From QNZT01 sp964573205 (GTDB lineage: Bacteria; Campylobacterota; Campylobacteria; Campylobacterales; QNZT01), in the NCBI GenBank assembly GCA_964573205.1, contig CAZNIT010000063.1, forward strand, positions 1 to 50,297: a stretch of DNA of 50,297 nucleotides. Direction: 5' to 3'. The notes beneath the pieces are model-generated. The model was not told the origin of the DNA. It saw only the letters and a program-made list of their open reading frames with translations, and searched no databases. How positions within the stretch are numbered: the first letter of the stretch is position 1; the number at the start of each line of letters is the position of its first letter. The position numbers and the translations under genes are program-made. Below are positions 15,726-24,804 of this stretch, piece by piece.

Positions 15726-16253
15726 ATGAAAAAAATTATAATGGCTGTTTTAGTGCTTTTACTAATAGGGGGAGGAGTTTTCTTCTTTTTAAATTCAAAA
15801 GAAAATTACGATCCCGGTAAATATTCGGCTTCGGTCAAGCCGGCTCCTATGGTTGTGAATTCTCATATCGACTTCACTCTACCGGATCAATTCGACAAAA
15901 GTCATTCGCTCGAAGTCGCGACTAAGAAAATAATCTTCACATTCGCAAAAAAGAGCGCCCATATAGTAAGAAACTTTCTAAAAGAAAAAAATGCGGACTT
16001 CTTAACCATAAACGAAACGCTCTATATTGCGGATATCCACCCTATGCCGGTCGTTATCAGAAACGCTTTTGCAATGCCCGATCTGAAAAAGAGCGAATAT
16101 CCGGTAATTTTGATCTACGAGGAGAAAATTTCGAAACTTTTCGCCGACCCAAAACATAAAGAGGATGTCATGATCGTGCAACTGGAAAATAAAACAGTTA
16201 AAGATATTTCATTCGCAAAAGATTTAAAAGAACTTGAAGCGAAATTTAAATAA
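15726..16253 (+). CDS. Membrane-anchored thioredoxin-fold-like protein without cysteines
   Basis: A 175-residue protein with an N-terminal membrane segment (about 4-23) and a periplasmic body. The opening HIDFTLPDQFDKSHSL resembles the start of peroxiredoxin or TlpA-like domains, but there is no cysteine anywhere, so a redox role is unlikely. I do not recognise a named family. It ends just before a strong hairpin and lies 99 bases after the octaheme cytochrome. A stabilising or metal-binding role cannot be judged. Confidence 0.6.
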   Translation: MKKIIMAVLVLLLIGGGVFFFLNSKENYDPGKYSASVKPAPMVVNSHIDFTLPDQFDKSHSLEVATKKIIFTFAKKSAHIVRNFLKEKNADFLTINETLYIADIHPMPVVIRNAFAMPDLKKSEYPVILIYEEKISKLFADPKHKEDVMIVQLENKTVKDISFAKDLKELEAKFK

Positions 16254-16259
16254 TTCTCA

Positions 16260-16283
16260 GCTACCTCCCATTTGGGAGGTAGC
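16260..16283 (+). terminator. Strong inverted repeat, terminator-like
   Basis: GCTACCTCCC and GGGAGGTAGC form a perfect ten-pair stem around ATTT. There is no good T run, so it may act as a bidirectional or mRNA-stabilising hairpin. Confidence 0.6.
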
Positions 16284-16290
16284 CTCTATC

Positions 16291-16344
16291 GTTAATCTTT
16301 TGTTAACGAATGTTTCTCTTTAGTTAATCAAAATCCACTATAAT
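16291..16344 (+). promoter_or_regulatory. htrA promoter with three phased GTTAAY direct repeats
   Basis: GTTAAT at 16291, GTTAAC at 16302 and GTTAAT at 16323 are spaced 11 and 21 bases apart, on one helix face. A -10 TATAAT follows at 16339-16344, and the repeats surround the expected -35 position. OmpR-family regulators commonly bind such direct repeats. The adjacent OmpR-type regulator gene is the natural candidate. Confidence 0.55.
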
Positions 16345-16382
16345 TTTCTTAATAAAATTATTTTTATAAAGGATATGAAAAT

Positions 16383-17750
16383 ATGAAAAAATTAGTGGCA
16401 CTTACTTCACTCTTCATCGTTACTCTATATGCGAACGAAGTCTCTTTCGACTATGCGCCGCCAAACCCGAAACACGTCGCACCCTCAAATATGAATGAAA
16501 TTCTATCATTTCACGACGGAATCAAAGATGTTGTAAAAAGTGTCGTAAACATTTCGACTACTAAAAACATTCAAAGTTATAGAAATTATCAGCCCTCTTA
16601 TCCATACCCCGTTCCACATTCACAAAGACCCAATTCACTCGGCTCGGGAGTTATTTTAACAAAAGACGGATATATCGTCACTAACAATCATGTTATAGAA
16701 AACGCCGACGATATTACCGTTATTTTGCCCCACTCAAAGGACGAATACAAAGCCAAACTCATAGGCACGGATAAAGAGAGCGATCTTGCGGTAATAAAGA
16801 TTGAAGCGGAAAATTTGACACCGATAAAATTAGCCGACGCAACAAGCCTTAAAGTGGGCGATGTCGTCTTTGCCGTCGGAAACCCTTTTGGTGTAGGCGA
16901 AAGCGTCACTCAAGGAATCATCTCCGCACTAAATAAAAACAGAGTCGGTATAAACCAATATGAAAATTTCATTCAAACGGACGCATCCATAAATCCCGGC
17001 AACTCCGGAGGAGCACTTGTTGACAGCCGTGGAGCGCTCATAGGGATCAACAGCGTTATCATTTCAAGAAGCGGCGGTAACAACGGAATCGGTTTTGCCA
17101 TTGCGGTTGACATGGTTAAAAATGTTACGACTCATCTGATAAAAAGCGGAAAAGTAACTAGAGGTTACATAGGTGTCAGCATCTCGGATGTAACCAAAGA
17201 GTATAAAAGCGTATATAACCACAAGGAAGGAGCGGTGATAATTACGGTAGAAGCAAACTCCCCGGCACAAAAATACGGATTGAAAAGGGGAGATCTGATC
17301 TACGAAGTAAACTCGCAAAAAATAAAAAACGCGACCGATCTTAAACAGGCGATTGCATCCAATAAACCGGATCAAAAAGTTCAACTAAGCGTCGAAAGAG
17401 ACAAAAAGAATATCACTTTGGATGTGGTTTTGGCATCAAGAGACGCCCTAAGCTACGATCAAAATACGAAAGAGATTTTCAGTGGAATGCAAATAGTCGC
17501 ACTAAACGGAAACATAAGGTACAGATACAGAATACCCGCAAACCTCGAAGGAGTGCTCATAGAAGATATAAAACCTCTCTCAAAAGCTGAAAAAGTGGGC
17601 TTTCAAGCCGGAGATGTTATAATCCAAATCGAAGATAAAACCATAGCTTCCATCGGCGACTTGCAAGATGCGTTGAAACAATATAAAAAACGCCCCAAGA
17701 GAATCTATGTCAATAGATACGGAACTATTTTAATGCTGGTAATAAAATAA
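16383..17750 (+). CDS. htrA: Periplasmic serine protease/chaperone HtrA (DegP/DegQ family)
   Basis: A 455-residue envelope protease that degrades or refolds misfolded proteins. A signal peptide (MKKLVALTSLFIVTLYA) is followed by the trypsin-like domain with the triad His103 (TNNHVIENA), Asp134 (KESDLAV) and Ser208 (GNSGGAL). Two PDZ domains follow (about 255-345 and 365-455). The gene is followed after nine bases by a two-component system, the arrangement I recall for htrA-cprR-cprS in C. jejuni. Three phased repeats upstream suggest control by that system. All catalytic residues are intact. Confidence 0.95.
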   Translation: MKKLVALTSLFIVTLYANEVSFDYAPPNPKHVAPSNMNEILSFHDGIKDVVKSVVNISTTKNIQSYRNYQPSYPYPVPHSQRPNSLGSGVILTKDGYIVTNNHVIENADDITVILPHSKDEYKAKLIGTDKESDLAVIKIEAENLTPIKLADATSLKVGDVVFAVGNPFGVGESVTQGIISALNKNRVGINQYENFIQTDASINPGNSGGALVDSRGALIGINSVIISRSGGNNGIGFAIAVDMVKNVTTHLIKSGKVTRGYIGVSISDVTKEYKSVYNHKEGAVIITVEANSPAQKYGLKRGDLIYEVNSQKIKNATDLKQAIASNKPDQKVQLSVERDKKNITLDVVLASRDALSYDQNTKEIFSGMQIVALNGNIRYRYRIPANLEGVLIEDIKPLSKAEKVGFQAGDVIIQIEDKTIASIGDLQDALKQYKKRPKRIYVNRYGTILMLVIK

Positions 17751-17759
17751 GGAGTTTGC

Positions 17760-18449
17760 ATGATCGATGTATTGATGATCGAAGACGATCCGGAACTAGC
17801 TCATATTATCATAAAATATCTGGCTAAATTCGATATAAAAGTGACGAATGCGGAAGATCCTTACATCGGTCTTAGTAAACTTGAAATAGGAAATTACGAA
17901 CTTTTGATTCTCGATCTCACCCTTCCCGGAATGGACGGATTGGAACTTTTACAAAAGATAAGAAAAATTTCGGATATTCCCATCATCATATCGTCCGCTC
18001 GCGACGATATAATAGACAAAGTGGTCGGACTCGAAAGAGGGGCGGACGATTATCTGCCAAAACCGTACAATCCTAGAGAACTGGAAGCTAGAATCAAATC
18101 GATCCTTCGCCGTCACAATAAGACCGAAGAGAAAAAAGAGCAACAAAAGAGACTTTTCGAAGTGAACCAAGAAGGCATGATGATCACTTTCAAAGATCAT
18201 CAACTCCCTCTCACACCGGCCGAATTCGACATACTTTCAAATCTTATAAAGCATAAAAATGGAGTCGTATCCAGAGCCGACATCATTTATCAGAGCGAAT
18301 TTATAAACGATGACAGCAGTTTTAAAAACGTAGATGTCATGGTTTCAAAAATAAGAAGCAAAATTGCAAAATACGATCCCGATCATACATATATAAAATC
18401 GGTAAGAGGAGTCGGCTATCAACTCCTCTTACCTCCTCAAAAGAACTGA
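17760..18449 (+). CDS. cprR: OmpR-family response regulator, CprR-like
   Basis: A 229-residue DNA-binding regulator. The receiver keeps the acidic pair in EDD (8-10), phosphoacceptor Asp52 (LILDLTLPGMDG) and the lysine of KPYN. The C-terminal winged helix (about 130-226) ends with KSVRGVGYQLL. It overlaps its kinase gene by one base (TGATG) and follows htrA, which matches the Campylobacter cprRS locus. The symbol is given by gene order and homology class only; orthology was not tested. It probably acts on the htrA promoter repeats. Confidence 0.85.
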   Translation: MIDVLMIEDDPELAHIIIKYLAKFDIKVTNAEDPYIGLSKLEIGNYELLILDLTLPGMDGLELLQKIRKISDIPIIISSARDDIIDKVVGLERGADDYLPKPYNPRELEARIKSILRRHNKTEEKKEQQKRLFEVNQEGMMITFKDHQLPLTPAEFDILSNLIKHKNGVVSRADIIYQSEFINDDSSFKNVDVMVSKIRSKIAKYDPDHTYIKSVRGVGYQLLLPPQKN

Positions 18450-19678
18450 TGAAGAATATCTCCATCATCGCTTTTATAAACACGATTTTCGTAATAGCGT
18501 TTTTAGGAGTTATAAGCACGTTTTTACTCTTTGCGAAACTTGAAAAAGAGCGTTATGTCGAAAATCAACAACAGCGCTATTCGTTGATAGCGGACGCGTT
18601 TTTATCCGGATTACAATTTCTTCCGGATGAAGAGGATCTGCAAAAAAGATATAAACACTTCTCCGTAAAACTGATAGACGATCCCAAAGAGAGATTGAAC
18701 ATCATTCAGCGTGCGAAACTTCTATACATAAAAAATACTATTTTCGGTAGAGTGAGAATTTACGCAAAAGGAAAAGATCGTTACATCTATGTCCAAAGCC
18801 TAGGATACAATCTAATGTTAAAAGATATGAAGCCAAAAGAGTACAAGCAGGAGATAGCACTGATTCTTTTAGCGCTTTTTAGCGGTATTTTAACCTTTAT
18901 TTATACCGTCTTGAGAAAAAAACTCTCTCCGCTTAAAGAGCTTGACAAAGAGGTGCAAAAATTCGCAAACGGTGAATTAGATCTAAAAATAAAAGATTAC
19001 GGTAACGACGAGATAGGAAAGATAGCGGCTACTTTTAAAAAAGCCGTCTCATCAATAAAGGAGCAGATGGAATCTAAAAATCTTTTTATGAGAAATATGA
19101 TGCATGAGTTGAAAACTCCGATCACAAAAGGAAGAATTTTAGCTGAAAGTATAGATGACTTCGAAGATAAAGAGTTGCTGGTAAAAAGTTTCGAGAGAAT
19201 GAACGAAATCATAACCGAACTGGCGCAAGTGGAAAAGTTGACATCAAAAAATATAAATTTGAATCCGCAAATCGTCTCTTTCGATTCCCTTGTACGAAAA
19301 GCCGAAAAACTTTTGATGTGCAAAGAGAATAAAATAGTAAAAAAATACGCGAACTTCAGACTAACGGTCGATCCGGATCATTTTACGATAGTTCTTAAAA
19401 ATCTCATAGACAACGCCCTGAAATTCAGCGACGATAACAAAGCCGTTATAGAGGCTTCTCCCAAAAAAATAGATATCATCTCAAAAGGCTCCCCTTTAAA
19501 ACATCCTCTCTCCTATTATACCGAACCTTTTTCTCAAGAAGAGAAAAAAAACAGCGGCTTCGGTCTCGGCCTTTACATAGTCAAATCGATACTAGATATA
19601 CATAACCGAGATTTTTCGTACCAACATAAAGACGGAAAAAATATCTTTAAAATCAACTTGCAAAACGAGACGAAATGA
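18449..19678 (+). CDS. cprS: Sensor histidine kinase, CprS-like
   Basis: A 409-residue inner membrane kinase. Two membrane segments (about 8-28 and 135-155) flank a roughly 105-residue periplasmic sensor region with no recognised domain. HAMP (about 156-208) and the dimerisation domain with His219 in MMHELKTPITKG follow. The ATPase domain shows the N box DNALKFSDD and the G box GFGLGLYIVKS. It is paired with the regulator just upstream. Its stop overlaps the start of the glycosyltransferase gene, which suggests co-translation of a surface-sugar enzyme with the envelope stress system. Confidence 0.88.
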   Translation: MKNISIIAFINTIFVIAFLGVISTFLLFAKLEKERYVENQQQRYSLIADAFLSGLQFLPDEEDLQKRYKHFSVKLIDDPKERLNIIQRAKLLYIKNTIFGRVRIYAKGKDRYIYVQSLGYNLMLKDMKPKEYKQEIALILLALFSGILTFIYTVLRKKLSPLKELDKEVQKFANGELDLKIKDYGNDEIGKIAATFKKAVSSIKEQMESKNLFMRNMMHELKTPITKGRILAESIDDFEDKELLVKSFERMNEIITELAQVEKLTSKNINLNPQIVSFDSLVRKAEKLLMCKENKIVKKYANFRLTVDPDHFTIVLKNLIDNALKFSDDNKAVIEASPKKIDIISKGSPLKHPLSYYTEPFSQEEKKNSGFGLGLYIVKSILDIHNRDFSYQHKDGKNIFKINLQNETK

Positions 19679-20793
19679 ACGACAAAAGAGAGAATATACT
19701 ATTTATCCTCCCCTCGTTGGAAGGGGGCGGTTCACAGAGGGTTATGCTTACGATCATGACATATATGGACAGAAAAAAATTCAACCCTAAACTGGCTCTT
19801 GTCAAAAAAGAGGGAGAGTTTCTATCTCAAGTTCCAAAAGATATACCCATATACGATCTAAATGCCAAACAACTAAGATATGCGATATTCAAAATCATAA
19901 AACTTATAAAATCCGAAAATCCGGATATCGTCTTTTCGACTTTGGGACATCTAAATCTCTTACTGGCGCTACTAAAACCCATCTTGCCGAAAAAAACTCT
20001 CTTTATAGCCAGAGAGTCAAATACCGTCTCGATTCAAAATCTATCCGAGAAGTATCCCAAACTTTTTGATTGGCTCTTTAAAAACGTATATAAAAACTTC
20101 GATTTGATTATAACCCAATCTCACTTTATGAAAGACGATCTTGTAAATAACTACGATATCGACGAAAAAAAGATAAAAGTCATCTACAATCCTCTCGCCT
20201 CGGATAAAATAGAAAAACTTGCGAATGAAAAGATAAAACCGAGCACCCTTTTTGATACGACAAAAATCAACCTCCTTAGCGTCGGAAGGATCGACCGCCA
20301 AAAAGGTTACGATCTGCTTTTGGAATCTTTTGGTAAACTCGATGAGAATTATGCTTTGACGATTCTTGGTGAAGGCGAGATGAAAAAAGAGCTAGAAGAT
20401 TTCGTAAAAGAGAGAAAACTTTCAAAAAGAGTCTTTTTCAAAGGCTTCAGCCAAAATCCGTATATATATTTAAAACACGCCGATCTGTTTTTGCTCTCAT
20501 CCAGATACGAAGGATTCGCAAATGTCGTTTTGGAAGCAAATTACTGCGAACTACCCGTCGTAGCTTTTAAAGCGCCGGGTGTTAACGACGAGATCGTTAA
20601 AGAGGGTTTCAACGGTTTTTTAGTCGAAAATTTCGATACCGATCTGTTTGCTCAAACGATTGAAAAAGCTTCGAAATATAGGTTCGATAAAAAAAAGATA
20701 AAAAAACATACCGAAGATAGATACGACGGCGTCAAAATCGTAAAAGAGTATGAAAATATCGTCAAGGAAGCTCACAAAAAGAAGAGTTTATAA
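19675..20793 (+). CDS. Glycosyltransferase family 4
   Basis: A 372-residue GT-B fold glycosyltransferase. The N-terminal GGSQRVM loop, the middle SVGRIDRQKGYDLLLE and the C-terminal nucleotide-sugar motif SRYEGFANVVLEA place it in GT4. It has no membrane segment and probably works at the inner membrane face on lipooligosaccharide, capsule or glycoprotein sugars. The acceptor cannot be predicted. Coupling by a four-base overlap with the kinase gene is unusual. Confidence 0.88.
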   Translation: MNDKRENILFILPSLEGGGSQRVMLTIMTYMDRKKFNPKLALVKKEGEFLSQVPKDIPIYDLNAKQLRYAIFKIIKLIKSENPDIVFSTLGHLNLLLALLKPILPKKTLFIARESNTVSIQNLSEKYPKLFDWLFKNVYKNFDLIITQSHFMKDDLVNNYDIDEKKIKVIYNPLASDKIEKLANEKIKPSTLFDTTKINLLSVGRIDRQKGYDLLLESFGKLDENYALTILGEGEMKKELEDFVKERKLSKRVFFKGFSQNPYIYLKHADLFLLSSRYEGFANVVLEANYCELPVVAFKAPGVNDEIVKEGFNGFLVENFDTDLFAQTIEKASKYRFDKKKIKKHTEDRYDGVKIVKEYENIVKEAHKKKSL

Positions 20794-20833
20794 TCTTATT
20801 GATATAATCGATATAAAATCTTAAAGGAGTTTT

Positions 20834-21289
20834 ATGCACGATATATTGACAAATCCTCTTTGGTGGCACTGGATGGCATTTGGACTTATTCTAATCGCCG
20901 CCGAAATAGTCTTACCCTCTTTTGTCGCCATATGGTTCGGTGTCGCCGCCGTTATCGTCTCTTTGATCGATCTCATATTCGATACCTCTTTTAGTACTGA
21001 AATATTTTGGTGGATTGTCTTTACGATTTTTTTTCAATATATGTGGTTTAAGAAATTCAAGCCGAAAACTCTTACAAAAAGCGGTCAAGCCAACGAAAGC
21101 TTGGGAGAAAAAGGAGTCGTTATAGAAGATATCAAACCCTTCGGAAGAGGAAAAGTACGATTTGAAATACCTGTACTGGGAAGTAGAGATTGGGTCGTTA
21201 CGGCTGACGAGATGATCAAAAGCGGTGAAGAGGTCGTATATACGAAAGCTCTTGGAAATATGTTGAAAGTAAAAAAAGCAAATCAATAA
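20834..21289 (+). CDS. NfeD-like membrane protein
   Basis: A 151-residue protein with about three membrane segments in the first 75 residues and a C-terminal OB-fold-like NfeD domain (GEKGVVIEDIKPFGRGKVRFE). NfeD proteins are typically encoded next to SPFH proteins and are thought to help them at membrane microdomains. The SPFH gene follows after 12 bases. Confidence 0.87.
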   Translation: MHDILTNPLWWHWMAFGLILIAAEIVLPSFVAIWFGVAAVIVSLIDLIFDTSFSTEIFWWIVFTIFFQYMWFKKFKPKTLTKSGQANESLGEKGVVIEDIKPFGRGKVRFEIPVLGSRDWVVTADEMIKSGEEVVYTKALGNMLKVKKANQ

Positions 21290-21301
21290 AAAAGGATTTA
21301 T

Positions 21302-22153
21302 ATGGAAGTATTGATAGTATTACTCTTTGTAGTGATAATAACCCTTTTTGCGGGAGTCAAGATCGTACCCCAGGGTGAAGAGTGGGTAGTGGAGAGATTA
21401 GGTAAATATCACAACACCTTAACGCCAGGGCTAAACGTTATCATCCCTTACATCGACAGCATAAGACAGAAGATCTCAACAAGAGACATAATCCTAGATA
21501 TAGATCAACAAGAGGTCATCACAAAGGATAACGCCGTCATTTTGACAAATGCCGTCGCGTTTATTCGCGTTACAAATCCCAAAAATGCACTCTACGGTAT
21601 AGAGGATTTTAAATTGGCTATTCAAAACCTCATAACGACCACTCTTAGATCGATCATAGGAGAGATGAAGCTGGACGAAGCGCTCTCAAATAGAGAGATA
21701 ATAAAATCCAAACTCAAAGATCAGATAATTGACGACGTGGTTGACTGGGGAATCACCGTAAAATCGGTTGAAATTCAAGATATCACTCCCTCGGGCTCAA
21801 TGCAACAGGCAATGGAACAACAAGCGGCGGCCGAGAGAGAAAGAAGAGCTATCGAAACAAAAGCCGAAGGTAACAAAAACGCTATGATACTTGAAGCGGA
21901 AGGGAAACTGCAAGCGGCGAAAAAAGAGGCTCAAGCACAAGTTGCCCTCTCGGAAGCTTCGGCACAAGCGATCAAGAACGTCACGTCGGCTATCACGGAT
22001 AAAGAGTTGCCCACCCTATTTCTACTTGGTGACAGATATATAAATACTCTCGAAAAGATGAGCCAATCGCAAAACAGTAAATTCATCGTCTATCCCGCAG
22101 ACCTGCAGGCGGCCATTAAAGGTATGCTCGGAGGATTTAAACCTAAAAGCTAA
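21302..22153 (+). CDS. SPFH/stomatin-like membrane protein (QmcA type)
   Basis: A 283-residue protein with one N-terminal membrane segment, then an SPFH (band 7) domain with VPQGEEWVVERLGKYHNTL and VDWGITVKSVEIQDI. A long helical region (about 165-225) rich in Ala, Glu and Lys follows. These proteins oligomerise at the membrane and are linked to membrane quality control. It forms an operon with the NfeD-like gene and ends at a clear terminator. Confidence 0.93.
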   Translation: MEVLIVLLFVVIITLFAGVKIVPQGEEWVVERLGKYHNTLTPGLNVIIPYIDSIRQKISTRDIILDIDQQEVITKDNAVILTNAVAFIRVTNPKNALYGIEDFKLAIQNLITTTLRSIIGEMKLDEALSNREIIKSKLKDQIIDDVVDWGITVKSVEIQDITPSGSMQQAMEQQAAAERERRAIETKAEGNKNAMILEAEGKLQAAKKEAQAQVALSEASAQAIKNVTSAITDKELPTLFLLGDRYINTLEKMSQSQNSKFIVYPADLQAAIKGMLGGFKPKS

Positions 22154-22170
22154 TATTCTTAAAATTTGCT

Positions 22171-22200
22171 AAAAAGCTCGTAAAGTGGGCGAGTTTTTTA
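22171..22200 (+). terminator. Terminator after SPFH gene
   Basis: CTCG and CGAG, extended by a run of A against a run of T (with a bulged G), form the stem. It ends in GTTTTTTA. Confidence 0.8.
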
Positions 22201-22317
22201 GTACTCTTTATATAAGTCATAGTAAAAAATATTATAAATAACTCAAATTACTTTAAATGTTTACGTTTCCTTAGAAAAAAAGTTTATAATTATTTTTATT
22301 TGTAAACAAAAATTTAG

Positions 22318-22323
22318 TATAAT
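22318..22323 (+). promoter_or_regulatory. -10 of OmpA-like gene
   Basis: TATAAT 31 bases before the ATG at 22355, with AAAAGGAG as ribosome site. The approximately 110 AT-rich bases upstream hold no gene. Confidence 0.6.
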
Positions 22324-22354
22324 AGTTACTAATATTTCAAAAGGAGTGTAAATA

Positions 22355-23458
22355 ATGAAGAGTGTAATAACTGGAATCGCAATATTTCTCGGTATTATTT
22401 TGATGTTCGTTCTACTGGGAGGATTTTATCCGAATAACTCAAAAGGATACAAAGATACACAAGCACAATCTCAAAAACTTAAAGAGAGACAAAAAGAGTA
22501 TATTTTAAGCAAAAAATCTCAAATTAACTTAACCGCTTCCTGTCCCAATAAAAGAGGCTCAAAAAAAGATGAAAACTCCCTTTTAAGAGAGACTTTAAAA
22601 AGCGAATATGAGACAAAGGCCGTCGAAGTAAAAAATGAAAACCGCGCTCTTAACGCGGCGAAAAAGGAGCTTTTAATCGCCAAAGAGAGTCTCGCGCACA
22701 AAAAAGGCGAACTTCAAAAATTAAAATCGCAACTGATGAATCTAAAGGAAAATTTCAAATCCTCTAAAATAAAAACTCAAAAAGAGCTCGCTAAGGTGGA
22801 TGAGCTGAACGAAAAATATCTTCAACAAAAAAAGAGATATGAAAATGCCAACAACGATCTACTTGAAGCTCAAAATAGGATAAAATCTTTGCAAGACGAA
22901 CTAAGAATGAAAGATGATCGCCTTCAAATGTTAAAATCCGAGCTTTTAGCTTTAAAAAAAGAGTTAAAATCACTCCAAAGTAACGATAAAAAAGTCCAAG
23001 AACCGCTCAATGCTGTATCAATTGAAAAACCGCATCCGCCGAAAATCGAAATAAAAGACGTAACCAAGAAAGAGGAGGCTCAAAAGAAAACGATAATCGC
23101 GATCGATAAAAAGATCCAAGAGATTTTATCTCTTAGAAAAGTGGAGTTTAAATCCGGAAGTTCGCAATTGACTCGAAAAAGTAAAAAAATTCTTCTAAGC
23201 GTCGCTAAAATAATAAAAAAGAATAGCAATTTTCACTACCTTATACAAGGTCACACGGACTCCTCCGGTAACGAAAAGTTCAACCTTCATTTGAGCGATA
23301 AAAGAGCAAAAAGAGTAAAAGCGTATCTGGTGGAATTGGGTGTGGATCAAAATATCTTAAGAGCCGAAGGATTCGGTTCAAAAGAGCCTATCGCCGATAA
23401 TAGCACGAAAGAGGGAAGAATAAAAAACAGAAGGGTCGTAATTAAAATCGAAAAATAA
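22355..23458 (+). CDS. OmpA-domain protein with membrane anchor and long coiled coil
   Basis: A 367-residue envelope protein. An N-terminal membrane segment (about 5-25) anchors it to the inner membrane. A long charged coiled coil (about 75-210) and a linker lead to a C-terminal OmpA/MotB peptidoglycan-binding domain with QGHTDSSGN, LSDKRAKRVKAYLVELG, EGFGSKEPIADN and GRIKNRRVVI. The layout suggests a tether between inner membrane and peptidoglycan, with the coiled coil spanning the periplasm. It is monocistronic, with its own -10 and a hairpin after it. Confidence 0.85.
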   Translation: MKSVITGIAIFLGIILMFVLLGGFYPNNSKGYKDTQAQSQKLKERQKEYILSKKSQINLTASCPNKRGSKKDENSLLRETLKSEYETKAVEVKNENRALNAAKKELLIAKESLAHKKGELQKLKSQLMNLKENFKSSKIKTQKELAKVDELNEKYLQQKKRYENANNDLLEAQNRIKSLQDELRMKDDRLQMLKSELLALKKELKSLQSNDKKVQEPLNAVSIEKPHPPKIEIKDVTKKEEAQKKTIIAIDKKIQEILSLRKVEFKSGSSQLTRKSKKILLSVAKIIKKNSNFHYLIQGHTDSSGNEKFNLHLSDKRAKRVKAYLVELGVDQNILRAEGFGSKEPIADNSTKEGRIKNRRVVIKIEK

Positions 23459-23460
23459 CC

Positions 23461-23480
23461 CAAAGACCGCCAGGTCTTTG
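23461..23480. terminator. Bidirectional hairpin between convergent genes
   Basis: CAAAGACC and GGTCTTTG form a perfect eight-pair stem around GCCA. It lies between the OmpA-like gene and the 3' end of napD and can end both transcripts. Confidence 0.7.
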
Positions 23481-23482
23481 AG

Positions 23483-23830
23483 TTAAAATTTCTTTCGCAA
23501 ATCTCCGTTATATACGATATCTTTTATATCGATAGTGTCGTCGTTGAGCATCGAGGGAACCATTTGTGCGTTTTCTAGCTTTTTGATCTCTTCGTCCAGT
23601 TCTTCTTGGTAACTCATCATCATATCGGCAGTTATAACACCCGGAGCCTGCTGTATTTGGGTTAACTTCTTGATCTCCTCCTCCACTCCCTCGCCTTCTA
23701 TCGTTACGATGATCTTACCTATCTTTTTTTCACCGAAATGATAATCGCATAAATCGCTCTTTTGACACCACTCTTTAACGGAATCGAAATTTTCTTGTTT
23801 GCATTGTATAACTATACTCGATATATTCAT
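23483..23830 (-). CDS. napD: Nap assembly chaperone NapD
   Basis: A 115-residue cytosolic chaperone that binds the Tat signal of NapA before export. It starts MNISSIVIQCK with a ferredoxin-like small-chaperone pattern (KIIVTIEGEG, QQAPGVITADMMMSY). I chose the ATG at 23830, preceded by GGAGA, over an in-frame start 33 bases upstream that would intrude into napL. The C-terminal extension of about 25 residues is longer than in enterobacterial NapD. It is the last gene of the nap operon, as usual in Campylobacterota. Confidence 0.9.
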   Translation of the reverse strand: MNISSIVIQCKQENFDSVKEWCQKSDLCDYHFGEKKIGKIIVTIEGEGVEEEIKKLTQIQQAPGVITADMMMSYQEELDEEIKKLENAQMVPSMLNDDTIDIKDIVYNGDLRKKF

Positions 23831-23844
23831 GATTTTCTCCTTGT

Positions 23845-24804
23845 TTATTCGTCTATTTTCCACATATTCACAATATTGTCGTCGCTAGAGGAAAACAGCA
23901 CCTTATCCGATTTGAATATTATAGCGTTAAGCGTACTCTTTTGACCCTTTAATACGGCGATATTCTCTTTTGAGGGTAATTTGTAGATAAATATGTCGTT
24001 ATCTTCATCCATAGCGAACGCCGCTCTTTTTGCGCCGGGACTCAAAGCGGCGGCGTAAATAAGAAAATTTCCCTGTATAAAATCACCTTTTGAGCTCTCG
24101 AGGTCATATATGGAGGCTCTTCTGTCTTGTCCCGCACCTACGACGACACCCGCTTTGAAATCCACCTTATAAACGTTATCTTTATTGATACCGTCCAACT
24201 TTTTTACGATTTTCCCATCTTTTACGTTTATGACGTTAATCTCGCCGCTCTCGCATCCGAATGCAGCCATCGATCTCTCCTCGTTCAAAGCGAAATCGGA
24301 AAACTTTGAAGGAGACAATTGATGTCTGTAAATCTCCTTTTTAGTTTTCAGATCAAAAAGAGCGGCTTCATCTCCCAAAAAACCCAAAAGTATATGATCT
24401 TTATCCACAAATCTCGCTTTTATAATGGCGTCCTTATCTTTCGGCGAGATGACTTGAGTCGTAATATTGTTTTCATGTATCCATAAATTAGAGTAACCAC
24501 CCTCTCCGCTATCACTTAGAAGTAAATATCTACCGTCTTCAAAATCGACGCTGAAAACTTTCGCATCAACGCTATCACCCATAAAATCTTTTATTTTAGG
24601 AATTTGAATCTTTTTAACGAACCTTTTTTTCTTATAATCGTAAACCAGTAAATTTCCGCTATCCGTTCCAATATACAAAAGATCGTCCTTCAAGACTATA
24701 TCTCTTGCCGGTGAACGTACATCTATCTGCAAATAAGGCTTGTACACGTTAACGGCCATAAGCGTAGAGGCGCAAAGTAGGAAAAAAAGAACTCTCTTTA
24801 ACAT
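23845..24804 (-). CDS. napL: Periplasmic beta-propeller protein NapL
   Basis: A 319-residue exported WD40-like protein. A signal peptide (MLKRVLFFLLCASTLMA) is followed by repeating propeller blades (for example KVFSVDFEDGRYLLLSDS, LNAIIFKSDKVLFSSSDDNIVNMW). NapL is typical of Campylobacterota nap operons and contributes to nitrate reductase activity in ways not fully defined. It overlaps the upstream acidic-protein gene by seven bases. Confidence 0.88.
   Translation of the reverse strand: MLKRVLFFLLCASTLMAVNVYKPYLQIDVRSPARDIVLKDDLLYIGTDSGNLLVYDYKKKRFVKKIQIPKIKDFMGDSVDAKVFSVDFEDGRYLLLSDSGEGGYSNLWIHENNITTQVISPKDKDAIIKARFVDKDHILLGFLGDEAALFDLKTKKEIYRHQLSPSKFSDFALNEERSMAAFGCESGEINVINVKDGKIVKKLDGINKDNVYKVDFKAGVVVGAGQDRRASIYDLESSKGDFIQGNFLIYAAALSPGAKRAAFAMDEDNDIFIYKLPSKENIAVLKGQKSTLNAIIFKSDKVLFSSSDDNIVNMWKIDE

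Noticed and set aside
20797..20815. FNR-type box before the NfeD gene (TTGATATAATCGAT)
   Set aside because: The right half is TCGAT instead of ATCAA at the required spacing.
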